DNA from: Oscheius tipulae
Taxonomy: Eukaryota > Nematoda > Chromadorea > Rhabditida > Rhabditidae
Reading direction: 5' to 3'
NCBI GenBank assembly: GCA_037178975.1
Contig: JASJZH010000006.1
Location: 9,052,001-9,116,000, forward strand
Length of the DNA stretch: 64,000 nucleotides
This document shows positions 24,991 to 36,879 of this stretch, piece after piece. Within the stretch, counting starts at the first letter, position 1; each line of letters begins with the position of its first letter. Under the pieces are notes generated by a model. The model searched no databases. It was given only the letters and a program-made list of their open reading frames with translations, and was not told where the DNA came from. The position numbers were made by a program, and so were the translations under genes.

Positions 24991-26133
24991 TCAATCCTTG
25001 AACTCCTGAGGGACTAGAGCTCCTAGGCAGGGAGCAAAGAAGTCTGGCACCATGTCGAGATTCCCATCCTCCTGGTTCTGAAGAATGTCCTCGACGCCGT
25101 GACAGCCAGAAAGAACGAGCAGTGTGTTGAGACCATGGCTCTTTCCGAACAGGACATCAGTGTTGGTACTGGAAATAGAGAGTTAGTACTATTTCAGCCG
25201 AGTTTACATACCGATCCCCGACCATGAGGGTCCTGGCAGGATTGATGTTCCATCGGGCACAGATGAAGTCAAAGGCTGGAGAGTTGGGCTTCCCGACAGT
25301 GATGGGTTCACGTCCAGAGGCACATCGGAGTGCGGCTACGAGCGGCCCAGCATCGGGAATGACCACCTCGGGCTTGGGTCCAGGGCAGGTCTCGTCCTCG
25401 TTGGTGGCCACAAAAAGGCAGTGGTCGTGACGGAGATAGTTGGCAGCTTTCATGAGCTTGTGGTAGTTGAAGTGCTTCTCGTAACCCATCAGAACGGCAC
25501 CGACGTTGTGAGCCTAAAAATAGTCGTTTCCACAAACAGTATGGAATGAAAACTAACCGGCTCTTTCAGCTGGATGTCGAAGATGAAGGCACTGCCGTCG
25601 GAATGGTCCTGGGGCTCGGGTCCGTGTCCAAAGTACTCAATGTTGAGTTCATCCATCTCTTCTCTCATGCCTTGGGAACCAATCAAGTAGACCTTCTTGC
25701 CATGGCCATTCTTCCCGAATCCCTTCTGTTTCAGGAGATCAGCAGCGACGGCCGAAGGATTGACAAGAGAGTGCTGAAACATTGAGGTTTCCTCAAGAAA
25801 AGCACAAACCTTGTCCAGCTTGGCATGATATCCCATCTTGGCAAGCTTCTTCGAGTAGACAGCCCGAGACTTGGTAGCATTGTTGGTCAACACGATGACA
25901 GTCTTCTTCCTGCTGATCAGGTAGTCGATGAGCTTCGGAGATCCCGGCATTACGTTGTCTCCAAGCCACAGAACACCGTCAGCGTCGAAGATGAAGGTAT
26001 CGATGTGGTTGCAAAGTTCTTTGAAGCGGTCGGCAGTCAGCGGCTTGGAGAGACACCCGCTCCGTCCAGCCGTCTGTCGTTCCTTGTGGAACTTCACCTC
26101 GAAGACTTGTTGTGAGAGAGTAGCGACGACCAT
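24991..26133 (-). CDS. HAD-family phosphatase, phosphoglycolate/4-nitrophenyl phosphatase type
   Basis: Cytosolic HAD hydrolase of the PGP/PDXP (chronophin) group, acting on small phosphoesters such as 2-phosphoglycolate. Exons 24991-25168, 25212-25513, 25558-25773 and 25810-26133 give 339 residues in frame. All four HAD motifs are visible: DADGVLWLG (nucleophile Asp), TNNAT, the Lys in GKPNSPAF, and GDR followed by TNTD. The middle region holds the C2-type cap. The ATG is two bases after TTTGCAG, a likely trans-splice acceptor. Poly(A) signal on the minus strand at 24890-24895. Whether phosphoglycolate, glycerol-3-phosphate or pyridoxal phosphate is the main substrate cannot be told. Confidence 0.92.
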
Positions 26134-28284
26134 TGCTGCAAAGTAACTGTGCAATTAAGAGTCAAGCCACAAAACTAGAGAAGAGAGAACAGAGTGGTGA
26201 TCTTCGAAGATCAGGAGAGCATTATATAGTGCTTGTGGGCGGGGCGAGAATCTGAGAGAGTGCGTCGGCTGAAGAGAGGCCAGAATCGCAGACAAACGGT
26301 ATTCCTGTACATTTCGCTGCAAATAATTGCAATCTTTAAAAAGTGAACGATAAAGGAACATCCAGTAAGACCATGACCGTAGGTTACGCGTGATCTTTGT
26401 AGAACAGATCGACTAAAAGATCAGGCTTGGGCCGACATTCATAGTATTTTTAGTCGGGTTTAGAAACGGAGGGACAGAATCAAAAGTTGATGTTTCAAGT
26501 ATTCTCTATATCCTCTTAGCAAAAGATCAGAATGATGATCTTCCTAGAGATCATTGACCCTTCATCATTTCCGATCACTTGTTTTGGATATCTCAGATCT
26601 CTCTCTCTCTCTCATCTCCTTGTCCAGCTTCCCGTTCATCCCGTTCCATCTCTCTTACTCTCTCTGCTGTTGTTTACCGCCGTACGTCATGACCACCCCC
26701 GTGGAGCTGGTCGAGATAATAACCCTGACCTGAACGGCTATCGCGGCCCTCAGAAGTTGATCCCTGCGTGATCACTACGTCCCTGTAGACCAGTGAACCC
26801 AGTTGCCAAGAAAAGAGTTCAAAATATCTCAGATACAATTCCAGACAGCTTCCCCACTGTTTGAGCAGCTGCTTAGAACCTTTGAAAGTCACGGGCGCCA
26901 CCGGGGGAAGCCCTTGTAGTCGAACAAAGTTCTTGTCTGGACCAGACAGCCACGTGAAAGCTGCAGACGTCCCACGTGAAGTCGAACACGAAACGTTATT
27001 TTTTGACGACCGTGCTATTTTCCGGAGGCTGGTGATATCACTGGGATCATATCGTAATCAGACCTGAAGTTTGTTCTTTTTTTCTACAAGTAGACATAGT
27101 CTCTGTCTCGACCTTTGCCTTTCTCGAAACATTCTAGAGAGATTCTCGGATTGATCTTTGCCATATGCCTACGTCAGAGGTCCACTTTGTGGTCACCAGC
27201 CGATAATTATGCGCTCTTCGTCATAGTGACCGCTGCCTGATCTCTGGTGTAGTGAGAGCCAACTGTTCACGTGGAATGCACTGGTCAGCCATAGTGACCA
27301 TCGAAGAGTAGCTGTTGTTTGCGGCCGGGCTATCAGGAACACCTTTGAAAAGCGCCTACTGACACAGTGTGCTAAAGTGGTCTCTGGTGATAGCGACAGT
27401 ATACGGGAGAGTTTGTTGTGGCTCGAGCCTGAACAAAGTACGCAGAGTATAGAGCTCGGGGCAACTGATCTATTGGCGTAAACATTCTGATCTGATATCG
27501 TAAAGTACGGGGCGATAAACCTCGAAGCTTGAGAATCCAGAGCATGGAACTGTGAGGCGTCAGACCCATGTTGTAGAAATTCGTGTTTTCCTGGAGGATT
27601 TGTGGATCAACTTTCGGTAGAAACAACTACTATAATAAAGCTCTAATACAATCCGATGCCTCGCCGAAAAAACGCATCTTCGTACCTTTTGGGGTCAAGA
27701 CAGCGTCATTGCCGATGTTCTGCAAAGTTGTAGAGGAGGCCAAGCACTACAGATTCTCACAACATCGAAAAGCTAGTCAAAATAGTTTTGACGGCCGCAT
27801 ACAAGTGCGTTTGACGTGGATTGGGTAAAAGAATATGCACTTACATTCTCAAAGCTTCCGTGGAACTCTACATGGAAAAACGGGGAATGAATGGATAGTA
27901 TCGGAAACTCGAAGTGTCAAAGAAATTGGCTTAACTGACAGCTTTATGCGTTAAAGTTCTCCGGAGGAACGACTCTGAAATTTTCTTATCTTCGACATAT
28001 TGAGAATGACTCACACATCCTCGGACTTTGGGACAATTCTTTTGGGAGCAGGATCAAGATTCTGGCCTCATTCTGGTCTGCTTTCATCAAGGTTACGAAA
28101 AGAGTTCCGCGAGGGAGATCTAAACTGTTCCATATCGTTTCACACTGATAGATAGAGAGTCAGTATAAACTAGAGAAACCGCTGCTGGGCTGGTAAAAAG
28201 GTTGCTACTATAGCGAGAAAATGTGGGATAAGCATTGTCATCATTTTGGTTGCGTAGATATCATCATCACAATATTCAGTCAAT

Positions 28285-29045
28285 TCATCATCGGCGTACT
28301 ACGGTAGTTCTTTGTGAGGACGTCGCCGGGTCCAAGTAGATCAAGAACTTTTCTAAGCGTCCACGTTTCGTTTTGAACAGATACTAGACTAGCTTGTTTT
28401 TTTTTTGTTTGAAAAGTACCCCTTCTTAATCCTTGTTTCTTCAGTAGGCGATAATAGGAAAAAATCAAGAAGAACTAGATTGGAGAGGTTTATGACAGAA
28501 ATAATTAATAAAGTTCATAGACAAATAGAAAAAACTGCTCCAAGTACTTGCTCGCTGCTGGGAGCTTTCTTATTCCACTCGGCTCCTGGAGCTCAGAGTG
28601 AGGCCTGAATTGAGCGTGAAATTAGAGTTATTCAACGTTTCATACTTTCTTAAACAATCTGTCCTCTGGTCCGTTAGATGTTACCATACCAGTAACAACG
28701 CCGCCTAAACTGGTACATTTGTTTTCGAATTCGGTAAACTCTTATCGAGGAAGAACCGCCAACTTTTGTTGAAATGCTTGTAAGTACTACGGTAGATGTT
28801 TGTGAGTACATTGCCAGGCCCGAGCAGGCTTAGAACTTGACTAAACTATTTTAAGGATCCACGTATCATCTCAAAGACAGTTTCTCGACTTGATTCTTGT
28901 TCAATCTAAAATACACTAAACTCAGGAATCACTTTTTTTGCTTTGATTTCAATCGCTAATAATGGGAAACCAAAAAGAACTAATTTGCAAAAATATTTAT
29001 GACAGAAACAATCAACAAAGTTCGTAGGCATATCGCAGAATTGGC
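28285..29045. repeat. Degenerate direct repeat, two copies about 500 bp apart
   Basis: Copy 1 (about 28285-28560) and copy 2 (about 28785-29045) share, in the same order, CTACGGTAG, TTTGTGAG, a GCCGGGTCC/GCCAGGCCC block, AGAACTT, AAGAACTA, TTTATGACAGAAA and AAAGTTC. A related TACTGTAG/TTTTCG motif occurs near 30070. No coding content recognised. Confidence 0.55.
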
Positions 29046-29809
29046 AATTGAAAAATAAACAAGTTTTTTTCAAAATGTAGTATACCAGCTCCGATCTAGT
29101 AAAGATGCGTACCCCCTCAAAAGTAGTAATTAGTGTACAAACAGTAAAACAGAATACAGTTTGTTTAGAAACATTGACTCGCTTCAAAAGCAAAATTACT
29201 TGAGTGAGCCTTATCCCCAGTTCCGGATTCAGCCGTTCGCTAGTAAGTATACGTTCGATCAAGACACCTACTGGACCGACGTCTATCCTGAGAATTCATT
29301 CCCAAATTAAACTGTCCTCTCGAAAGTTCAATGACAAAAGGCGCTCTTTTCCATTTTAGACCAAATTAACTTGGAATTTCATTATGAGCTTATATTTAGT
29401 CACGAGACGAGTCTGGACGCCACCGCTCGACAGTTTGCGGAGGGTAAGGCCGTCAATCAAAATGTCTCCATTCATCTGCGCATGCTTAGCTGTTGTTCTT
29501 TCCAGGACCGCGACGACATGAGGCACCAGATTCATATCCACAAAAAATACGTTTTCGATCTGAAGAATCTTCCTCCTGGTTGCAAGAAGGGAGATCTCCC
29601 GCCTCCGCCTCCTCCCTCTCTCTAGACTTCTTGGCATAGACTTTACAGTAGAATAAACATTTCCTTCTGAAGATTTCTTCGCTTTACCTTGAGAAATGTC
29701 ATTCTACTCTGAATTTGGTAGAAACAGCAAGCATGGGGCTGAACTAGGGATGCGTCAGGTAAACGAGAATATTTCCGCTTGTTTTCGTTATGCACGGACG
29801 GTTAAAAAC

Positions 29810-29866
29810 AGTGAGATTGAGAAACATAGAGACACCGAGACAGAAAAGTAGAAAGACATAGAGACT
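29810..29866. repeat. GACAGA-type simple repeat
   Basis: Short degenerate AGAGACA/GAGACAGA run of the same family as the repeats at 22314 and 63107. Confidence 0.7.
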
Positions 29867-30181
29867 TCCAGAACTATCCGTTTTCCAATTTTTCTTTAGC
29901 AGACTTTGCAAAAACCTTTAAACACAAATTTCGAGCTTGAATCCCGCTCCGGTGCTGGTAATAAGTTTGAAAATGTAGGATTTGAGAGTCATCATTTTAG
30001 CTGCGTATGCCCAGATCATAACGGTATTCCTCATTTGCAGACCACATTTTCGCATAAACGCTATGCGGGTACTACTGTAGTTTTCGACCGCGCAAAGATT
30101 TAAACATAGAATATACCTTTAATATACTTTTTATTGTTATTTCATTTAGTTTAACAACAGTATTCATCACGAATTTTTAGT

Positions 30182-30760
30182 ATGGCGGCCAAAAACGTCG
30201 TAAAGTTCGCCTATGATAATGCTGCCGTCAATTGGATGAGGAAGTTCGCCTGGACCAACCTTTGGGGAGGTGAGTATCACATTTTTGATTCTTTTATTTA
30301 ATATCGGCAAAAACAAGCAAAATACTACTATTTTCAGGCCGCGAGTACGGTCTCCACTTCCACGATACCTATTTTGAGCCTGCTCCCGAGGTTACCGAAG
30401 CTCTCCATCGTCTTAACTTGAAGGTAAGCCAGTTTTTAGAAGCTTTTTATCGAAACTTATCGAAGAAGTGACCTTCTCAAAGATTTCTGGGAGATATATT
30501 CAAATTCTAGGAGCCTCATCTTTTTGACCAAAGGAAGGTCCGTCTTTCTCGCGCTCACACCATGGCTATGCACGGAGAGCGTCTGCCCAAGAGCCAGTGG
30601 ACCAAGTGGGAAGACGTGAGTGGATCTCATCATTCTTGTACAAGTTTTCTTGAAGGAAACCTGGTATCTGAAGGCCTATCTTGACGAAATCGAAGCCGAG
30701 AAGAAGGCTCGCGCTGAAACCTCCGGACTGATTCCTCCTTTCGAGAAGAATACTCATTAA
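30182..30760 (+). CDS. UQCRB: Cytochrome b-c1 complex subunit 7 (ubiquinol-cytochrome c reductase binding protein)
   Basis: Small matrix-side subunit of respiratory complex III. Exons 30182-30269, 30338-30423, 30511-30615 and 30656-30760 give 127 residues (human 111). The match is clearest in EALHRLNLKEPHLFDQR, KVRLSRAHTMAMHGERLPKS and QWTKWEDETWYLKAYLDEIE, which parallel the EAIKRLPENLYNDR...LPKEQWTKYEED region of the family. ATTTTTAG ends one base before the ATG, a probable trans-splice acceptor. Introns are 40-87 nt. The extra N-terminal residues are ordinary for invertebrates. Confidence 0.92.
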
Positions 30761-31354
30761 GGGTATATGTTACGATCGATGTAGACAGAATTAAAGTGAT
30801 CCTGTTCCAAATTCTGTGTAGAAGCTATACGAAGTCACATCTGATAATACTTTTATTTGCTAGATAGACGGAGAGTACTTGAATCTACTGGATACTACAA
30901 GTGGAGATAGACATCTTGTTCCCATCTGGCTTAACTGTAGATACCAGTGTCTACTACTGTTTTCTAGAAGAAAACGAATAGTGCCGTGCAAATCAGTTTT
31001 CTTCGCCACTCACTCTATTCCCCAGTTTTCGTTCCTATCACAAGTTTATGGGCACTGAACCGACGCTTTCCGAACTATAATCGATAAACAAACCCGCTTT
31101 TATTATATTAGTCCTAGAGGAATCATTACAAGCCATTTTTCCATCGGTATCCATAATTTCTCCACTTCCCTGCTTTGCGTATTTTCCACTTAGATGCGCA
31201 GGTTAGGCGCCGGCCGCAGTGCAAATTGATGCGAGGGTGCTCGTATTGAAGTTGGCATCGATCCAGAGTTGTTTTTATTCAGCTATTTACGCTTATCTCG
31301 TCCATTCATTCTTTTTTCTTACACTTTTCCCAAAAAAAAAAAATATTTTTAGCC
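30761..31354. other. Intergenic between UQCRB and the KH-protein gene
   Basis: About 600 nt with no gene. A run of A then TATTTTTAG just before the next ATG is a probable trans-splice acceptor. Confidence 0.6.
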
Positions 31355-33514
31355 ATGTCCGATACTGAAGGAGAACCTAAGCCCAATTACAAGAGATCGG
31401 CACAGGATGACCACGCTGACACACCTAGTAACAAGCGAATGGCCCATTCGGATGATGGTACGTCCTATTTTCTTCTTCACATCTATTGAAATCTTGTAGA
31501 ACACGTGGCCGTGAAGATCCTCATTCCTTCCGCAGCCGTTGGAGCCATTATTGGAAAAGGAGGTGAAGCCATGAGACAGTTGAAGGCCAGCTGTCAATGC
31601 AAGGTCCAGATGAGCAAGACTTCTGACACTTATCCAGGTAAATTCAGTTTTATTCGATGTTTGGAAAAAAGATAAGCCTTATTAGTGAGTCGAGAAGTTT
31701 GCAACCACTTTCCTTGAAGATTTACCACGTCTCCATGCCTCTTACCCGTGAGCCTGTGTCAGATACGTGAACCTCTTTCTAGTTTTGTCAATTGTCTCTT
31801 TCACCTTGTGCTCCATATTATTTTTGAGGCCACTTGTTTCTGGCAAATTTTCAACCGGTATCTTTCCCACTGTCCTTCTTTCCCTGTATTAGTAACTCTA
31901 TCTAAAAACCTCACTTCACTATATCCAGTCAGATTTCATCCTTTCTGTTCTAACACTAAAACGAGTGTACTTTTGTAACATAGAGACAGTCATGGTATCA
32001 GCAAAAGTTCTGTCTTTTTCAGGAACCAACGAGCGTGTCTGTCTCGTCCGTGGAAACCTTTCCAACGTTCTGAGCGCAATCACCAGCATTCAGGAGAAGA
32101 TCTTCGACAAGTGCGATGCTTCAGTTCCTTCTGACTCCTTCGATCACAAGGGAGCTGCTCGCGGCAATGAGGTAAGAGCCCATTCTGTTGCAAACTCAAA
32201 TTTGCTTGCAGATGAAAATCGTGATGCCCAACACCTCGGCTGGAATGGTCATCGGGAAGTCTGGTGCCAATATCAAGGAAATCCGCGACGTCTACGGCTG
32301 CCAGATTCAAGTTTTCCCCAAGGCTGGAACCCCGGAAGCCAAGACTTCTACCGAGAGAGTCGTCACCATTGCTCATGACCAGCAGGATGTAAGAGTTAAC
32401 ATAACAAGCTCTTATCCTTGTGATTCAGCAACTCCTCTCCGCCACTCAACGTGTCATCGAGAAGGTCGCTGCCGATCCGCATCACGAGAGCGAAATCAAC
32501 AAGGAGGATCGTGGAGACATCAAGAGGGAGATGGGTGGTGGACCCATGTACGGTGGTGGAGGACACCAGTCCTTTTCTAATGGACCTCCTCCCCAGTTCG
32601 GATCCCAGCAGCAGAGCAATGGAGGCTACGGATACTCTTCTCCCTTCGGCGGTGGACCGACTCCGCAGAAGTTCAATCCGACTAATGGTCTGGGAAATGC
32701 AGAGGTTTGTATCGATCCTTGGAGAGTAAAAAACATGAATAGTTAGTAAAAGAAAACTAGATGTCAAGATAAGATCCCTCTCAGATCACTGGTACTTGAA
32801 AAAAGTACAAATCTCAGGGACTGCAAACTTGAATATCGTGAGTAAACCGCACAAAGAGCGCAAGAAAAGCAGCTGGACAGGCGCCTCTTTTTGAACTTCG
32901 TGCAAGAAACTTTCAAACTTGTATGTAGACAGATACAGCAACAAAATATCGGTAATCTAGCATGGATATCTGTCTGACTCTCACTTTGGAAGGCAGCATA
33001 AATGGGATGTCTGATTTGAATATGAAATCCGAACTTTATATTGTTCAAGTCTTTCGAACACTAGTTTGTTAGCTAGAGAAACATGATGAACAGGTCCTTT
33101 CAGTACAGGATATACATGCTTCTGTAGCTGACAATGTACAATCCGAAGTTGAACAGCAGTCATGAGGGTTCTTAAAACTACTAACAGGCAGCCAAGCTTG
33201 CTATAATAGCTAACCGCTCATTTTAGTGCTTCAATATGAGAGACAGATATGGTTCAATATATCGAAGTTTTAAGCTCCTGAACTTCCTCGACAACCTCCA
33301 GACTACTCTGCGAACATCCGGCTTCAATGAGGGCAGTGTCTCTGAGGTCATGTCTGCTATGCAAGTTTTGGCTAAGTACAACATCATGGGTCTTGGCCTT
33401 GGTCTCGGAGTGGCCGCCATGGCTCAGATGAGATCCAATCAGGATTCCCAGCAGGTACTCTCTGACGTATTTTCAAAACAAAAAGATTCTTTTCAGGGCT
33501 GGAGACAGTCTTAA
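31355..33514 (+). CDS. NOVA/pasilla-like RNA-binding protein with two KH domains
   Basis: Probable nuclear splicing regulator binding YCAY-like RNA. Exons 31355-31457, 31500-31637, 32023-32171, 32212-32388, 32429-32704, 33275-33454 and 33497-33514 give 346 residues, phases consistent. KH1 starts VKILIPSAAVGAIIGKGGEA, with TNERVCLVRG later; KH2 starts MKIVMPNTSAGMVIGKSGAN. Both GxxG loops (GKGG, GKSG) are intact. A Gly/Gln/Ser-rich linker follows, then NFLDNLQTTLRTSGF and a Gly/Leu-rich segment. No third KH domain is visible, unlike vertebrate NOVA, so PCBP/hnRNP K-type is an alternative. ATG follows TTTTTAG by two bases. Poly(A) signal AATAAA at 33778-33783. Confidence 0.85.
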
Positions 33515-33898
33515 TTCTGCAAGGTCTGTTGTTTGAAATCTCATATACTTACTCATCCCTCTCTCCGTCATGTTCCAGTAGCTATAACTTGAACTCTTTT
33601 CTCTATTTATTTCGCTCCGTGCTCTTCTTGGATGTGTTACACTCTGTGCTTCGGGAATTGTCTCTCCATCCATCCTCCCAGAAGCATTCTCCTCCAACAG
33701 TATATTATCATTCATTGTCTCTGTGTTTCCACACACGGCTACGGTTCATTTCTTAGTCCAATACTCCGTTATCCCTCAATAAACCCTTCCAGTTATCTTT
33801 CTATATGATCATTTGCATGCCACTCGGATTCTCCTATCAAATATATCTACTCTTTCTTGCACTTCACAATATCCTTGTCCTTAGTGCCTGATTCCAGG
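33515..33898. other. Short intergenic gap, possible operon spacing
   Basis: 384 nt between the KH-protein stop and the gamma-SNAP start, with a poly(A) signal at 33778-33783 followed by ATTCCAG directly before the next ATG. This layout fits downstream-gene trans-splicing in an operon but does not prove it. Confidence 0.5.
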
Positions 33899-36002
33899 AT
33901 GTCTGCCAATGCGGCACGTCTAGCTGAAGCTCAGGAATGTGAGCGCAAAGCCGCGGAATGGTAAGTGTTAGACCATCCCATGACCTTGTTGATCTCCAAA
34001 ATGCCTGCCAAATGACTCACAACTTCCCTGGTCAAGCATCTTGATGATTGTATATCTTCAACAACTTGTACATGTCTCAAAATACTAACAAAATTCTTTA
34101 AACAATAGCCGAACCTGTCTGCCCAAGCAGGATAGCTCAAAATATTGGGTCCTCTCCCTCTTTCTGACTTGAGTATAAAGCAAATTCTGATCCGTTTTCT
34201 AAGAGGCAAGACAGACGAAGAGTTCTGTCTTGCTTCTTAGAAAACGGATTTTTGTGCAACAGGAACACGTTGTGCACAATAAAATATCTTCACTACTGCT
34301 TAGAGCCGTGTGTACTTCGGAGTTAAACAAAACCAGATGTTTGCCTGAAAGCTTGTCCCGATATTAGAAGTCTTTGCCTGATTCGTAAGAGTCTGTAATA
34401 TCTGTTCATTGCGTATTCCTAACCTTTGTTTGCAGTCTGAAGACGTCCATGATCAAACTGAAGTTCAAGCCGGACTTTGACGGAGCTGCTACAGCACTGG
34501 AACGTGCTTCGGTCTGCTACAGGAATGCTGGAGATATCCAGAAGGCAACTAAGTCTTTGATCGACTCGGCTCACAACTATGAACAAAACGGAAACATGTT
34601 CCATGCTGCAAAGTACAGTTCTTGTCTTCTTTTTATATAAACATCGAAGTTCAGAGCCCGTGAAGGTGCTGCTATGCTGTTACGTGAGGCCGGAGACTTT
34701 GCAGCAGCTTTTCCACTGTTCAAACAGGCCATCGAAGGCTATAGCGTCTGTGGAAGCATGGATACAGCTGCTATGACTGTTGAGAAGGCCGCCAAAGTGA
34801 TCTCCAAGGACGAACCGGAGAAGGCCATCGAGCTCTATTGGCAAGGACTTGAACTTGTTCAACAGGACGACAGGACTAAGCTGGCGGGAGAATTCTTGAG
34901 CCAGATTACTCGTTTGAATCTGGTCATGGGAAAGTATCCGGAAGCATCGAAGTCTATTCAGAACGAGATCACAAAGTACACTGATGTTAATGTAAGTTAT
35001 TGATCATAATGATTATAATCAACCTCCGTGTACTGGCTTGTATCATAGTTTTTCGCTTTGCAGCCAACTCGAAGTGAAAACCGGTTTTATTGAAGCTAGA
35101 CATAAACTGGTACAGCTGAATGAGACTTATTTGCAATTAGATCAGTCAGTTTGGCCCCCAGCTTAATGAAAAACCGCGGGACAATGTCGTATCTTTCAAA
35201 TCCCGAAATCCCAGAGCGTAACGTTTGCACAAAAGTTATCAAAACTTTAGGGAGAAGATGCCCTCTCTGCTGCGAAGGGAGCATGAGCGTTAAAACTAGC
35301 TCAAATTTTACAATGACCAGCAAAATACACAATGTTCTATAGATTGACCTTAGTCTATCAGTCCTTCCGTATTCTCTTTTGGCAGGATAAGCTGTTTCTT
35401 GAAGCTATTCGCTCTATTGAGACATCTCTTACTCCTTTGCAAGGAGTTACCAAACTAGATGGACATCAGGAAAAGAATGTAGATCCAGAGAGTTAATTTG
35501 ATACAAACTTCCTACAAGACAACTTAGCATTGCTCTATTTCACCCACCCTGATCAGAACTTCATCTCTCTGACTTTGTGATACAAACAGTTCAGGAACAT
35601 CTCCGTGTCGGACAGCTAGCCATCGGACTCGTGCTTGTCCATCTTGCTCTGGAGGACGCTGTGGCAGCTGAAAAGTGGTACGGATGGGTTGTAGGGTAAG
35701 GAATAGTAGCTCTTAAGCTTTTTTATATTCATGTTATTCAGAAAGTGTCCCAACTTTGAAGCCACAGACGATGCTAGAGCTTGCCGTCAGCTCATTCTCT
35801 CATATTCTTCAGGAGATAATGGTGTTTTCCAAGACACTCTAAAATCTGGCACGCTTCGCTCTATGGACAATGAGGTATCAACACTTTTACTTTATTTTTA
35901 TCGCGTGTTCAGTTCCTCCGTCTGCAGAAAAAGCTGAAAGTTGTAGAAATCTCTTCTGGACCTGGTGGGGATGTCAACGAAGACGAGGATGATCTTCGCT
36001 AA
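33899..36002 (+). CDS. NAPG: Gamma-soluble NSF attachment protein
   Basis: SNAP adaptor that helps NSF take apart SNARE complexes in membrane traffic. Exons 33899-33960, 34436-34612, 34655-34991, 35595-35695, 35742-35874 and 35913-36002 give 299 residues (human 312). TPR-like helices run through KTSMIKLKFKPDFDGAA, AREGAAMLLREAGDFAAAF, ALEDAVAAEKWYGWVVGK and CRQLILSYSSGDNGVFQ to an acidic tail ending EDEDDLR. The gamma rather than alpha assignment rests on the C-terminal half (the LVLVHLALEDAVAAEK block) and the Gly/acidic end. Two introns are long (475 and 603 nt); the first holds a 26-bp-arm hairpin. Poly(A) signal at 36098-36103. Confidence 0.9.
34190..34249. repeat. Near-perfect hairpin in gamma-SNAP intron, 26-bp arms, 8-nt loop
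   Basis: Arms 34190-34215 and 34224-34249 pair at 25 of 26 positions. The exception is G opposite T in the plus (sense) strand, which would pair as G-U in the transcript. Arm begins ATCCGTTTTCTAAGA. Confidence 0.92.
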
Positions 36003-36197
36003 GTATTGGGAAGCTTTCGGTATTTATTTATTGTGCAAATGTTGTGAATATATCCTTAAAAAACGCCAATAGTTGGTTGTGCTTGTCATAATATAGAAAT
36101 AAATATTTATTTACACCTGAGGTTGGATTTTATACCGGCATTCTAACCAAACACGTCCCTAGCAAACTTAAAACAGTTTTTACAACAAAATCTTTGG

Positions 36198-36879
36198 ATG
36201 GATGCCTTCCAAACAAATGTGGATTCCCTGAAGATTTTGTTCGAGTTGATGAATAGCGGAGAACAGGACAACGCATTAGGTTCGGTTTTCTCAGATTTCT
36301 CCCAACAACTATCGCAGTTTACATGGCCACAATGTACGAGGAACTACAGGAGATCCGACTGCGGTCTAGAATAGCCGAGGAGGCTGAAAAGAGCATTTCT
36401 GAGGAAGCTGAAAGGATTATTTTCAACAGATTGGCCGGACAAATTGTAGCCAACATGGAGTTTGGGCTCACAGGTATCAATTTCCCAGTTAATTTTTACG
36501 TTTTGTAGACAGTCTTGTTCATGAGGAAGAGCCACCGACCCAGATATGCAGTGGACCTGCTATGACCGAAGAGATATCTCTAGAGCTCCAAGATGGACCA
36601 GAGGAAGACGATAACAAGTGAGTATTTCAGTTTTCTCTTTCAAAGGAAAGGTAAAACGGTTGAGCAAGCCTTGTTATGTGCTTCTGGACGAATTACTGCT
36701 GAATCAGTTTGTTAAAATCCAGGCAAAATGCTTTGGATAGTAGTGAGATTCAAGCAGCGATCGATGTCCGACCAGCTATTGTCTGTCATGGACTGAAGGT
36801 GCAGCTAGCCCGTCTTTCGTGTCAAGTAGATTATTCAAAAAAGATGTGGCTACCACTTTCGGTACAGCTCAAAGTTTGA
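36198..36879 (+). CDS. Unrecognised acidic, coiled-coil-like protein (167 aa)
   Basis: Exons 36198-36279, 36318-36473, 36509-36617 and 36723-36879 join with consistent phases into 167 residues. The region TMYEELQEIRLRSRIAEEAE through SISEEAERIIFNRL is strongly charged and helical, likely a short coiled coil; a Glu/Asp-rich part (HEEEPPTQ, DGPEEDDNK) follows. No signal peptide or membrane segment. No family recognised. It starts 195 nt after the gamma-SNAP stop on the same strand, so it may share an operon with it. The last exon could instead splice at 36801 into the zinc-finger gene downstream, but the phases did not match. Confidence 0.65.

Larger units (their letters stand above)
26134..30181. 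other. Gene-poor 4-kb stretch with degenerate tandem repeats
   Basis: Contains a (CT)n run near 26602-26615, a direct repeat pair at about 28285-28560 and 28785-29045, and a GACAGA-type satellite at 29810-29866. Minus-strand open frames at about 26674-26901 and 27372-27626 are long enough to be exons but I find no partner exons. TTTTTAG just before 30182 is a likely trans-splice acceptor. Confidence 0.45.

Noticed and set aside
26674-26901. Minus-strand frame with protein-like content in the 26-30 kb gap
   Set aside because: No partner exon, start context or recognised family.
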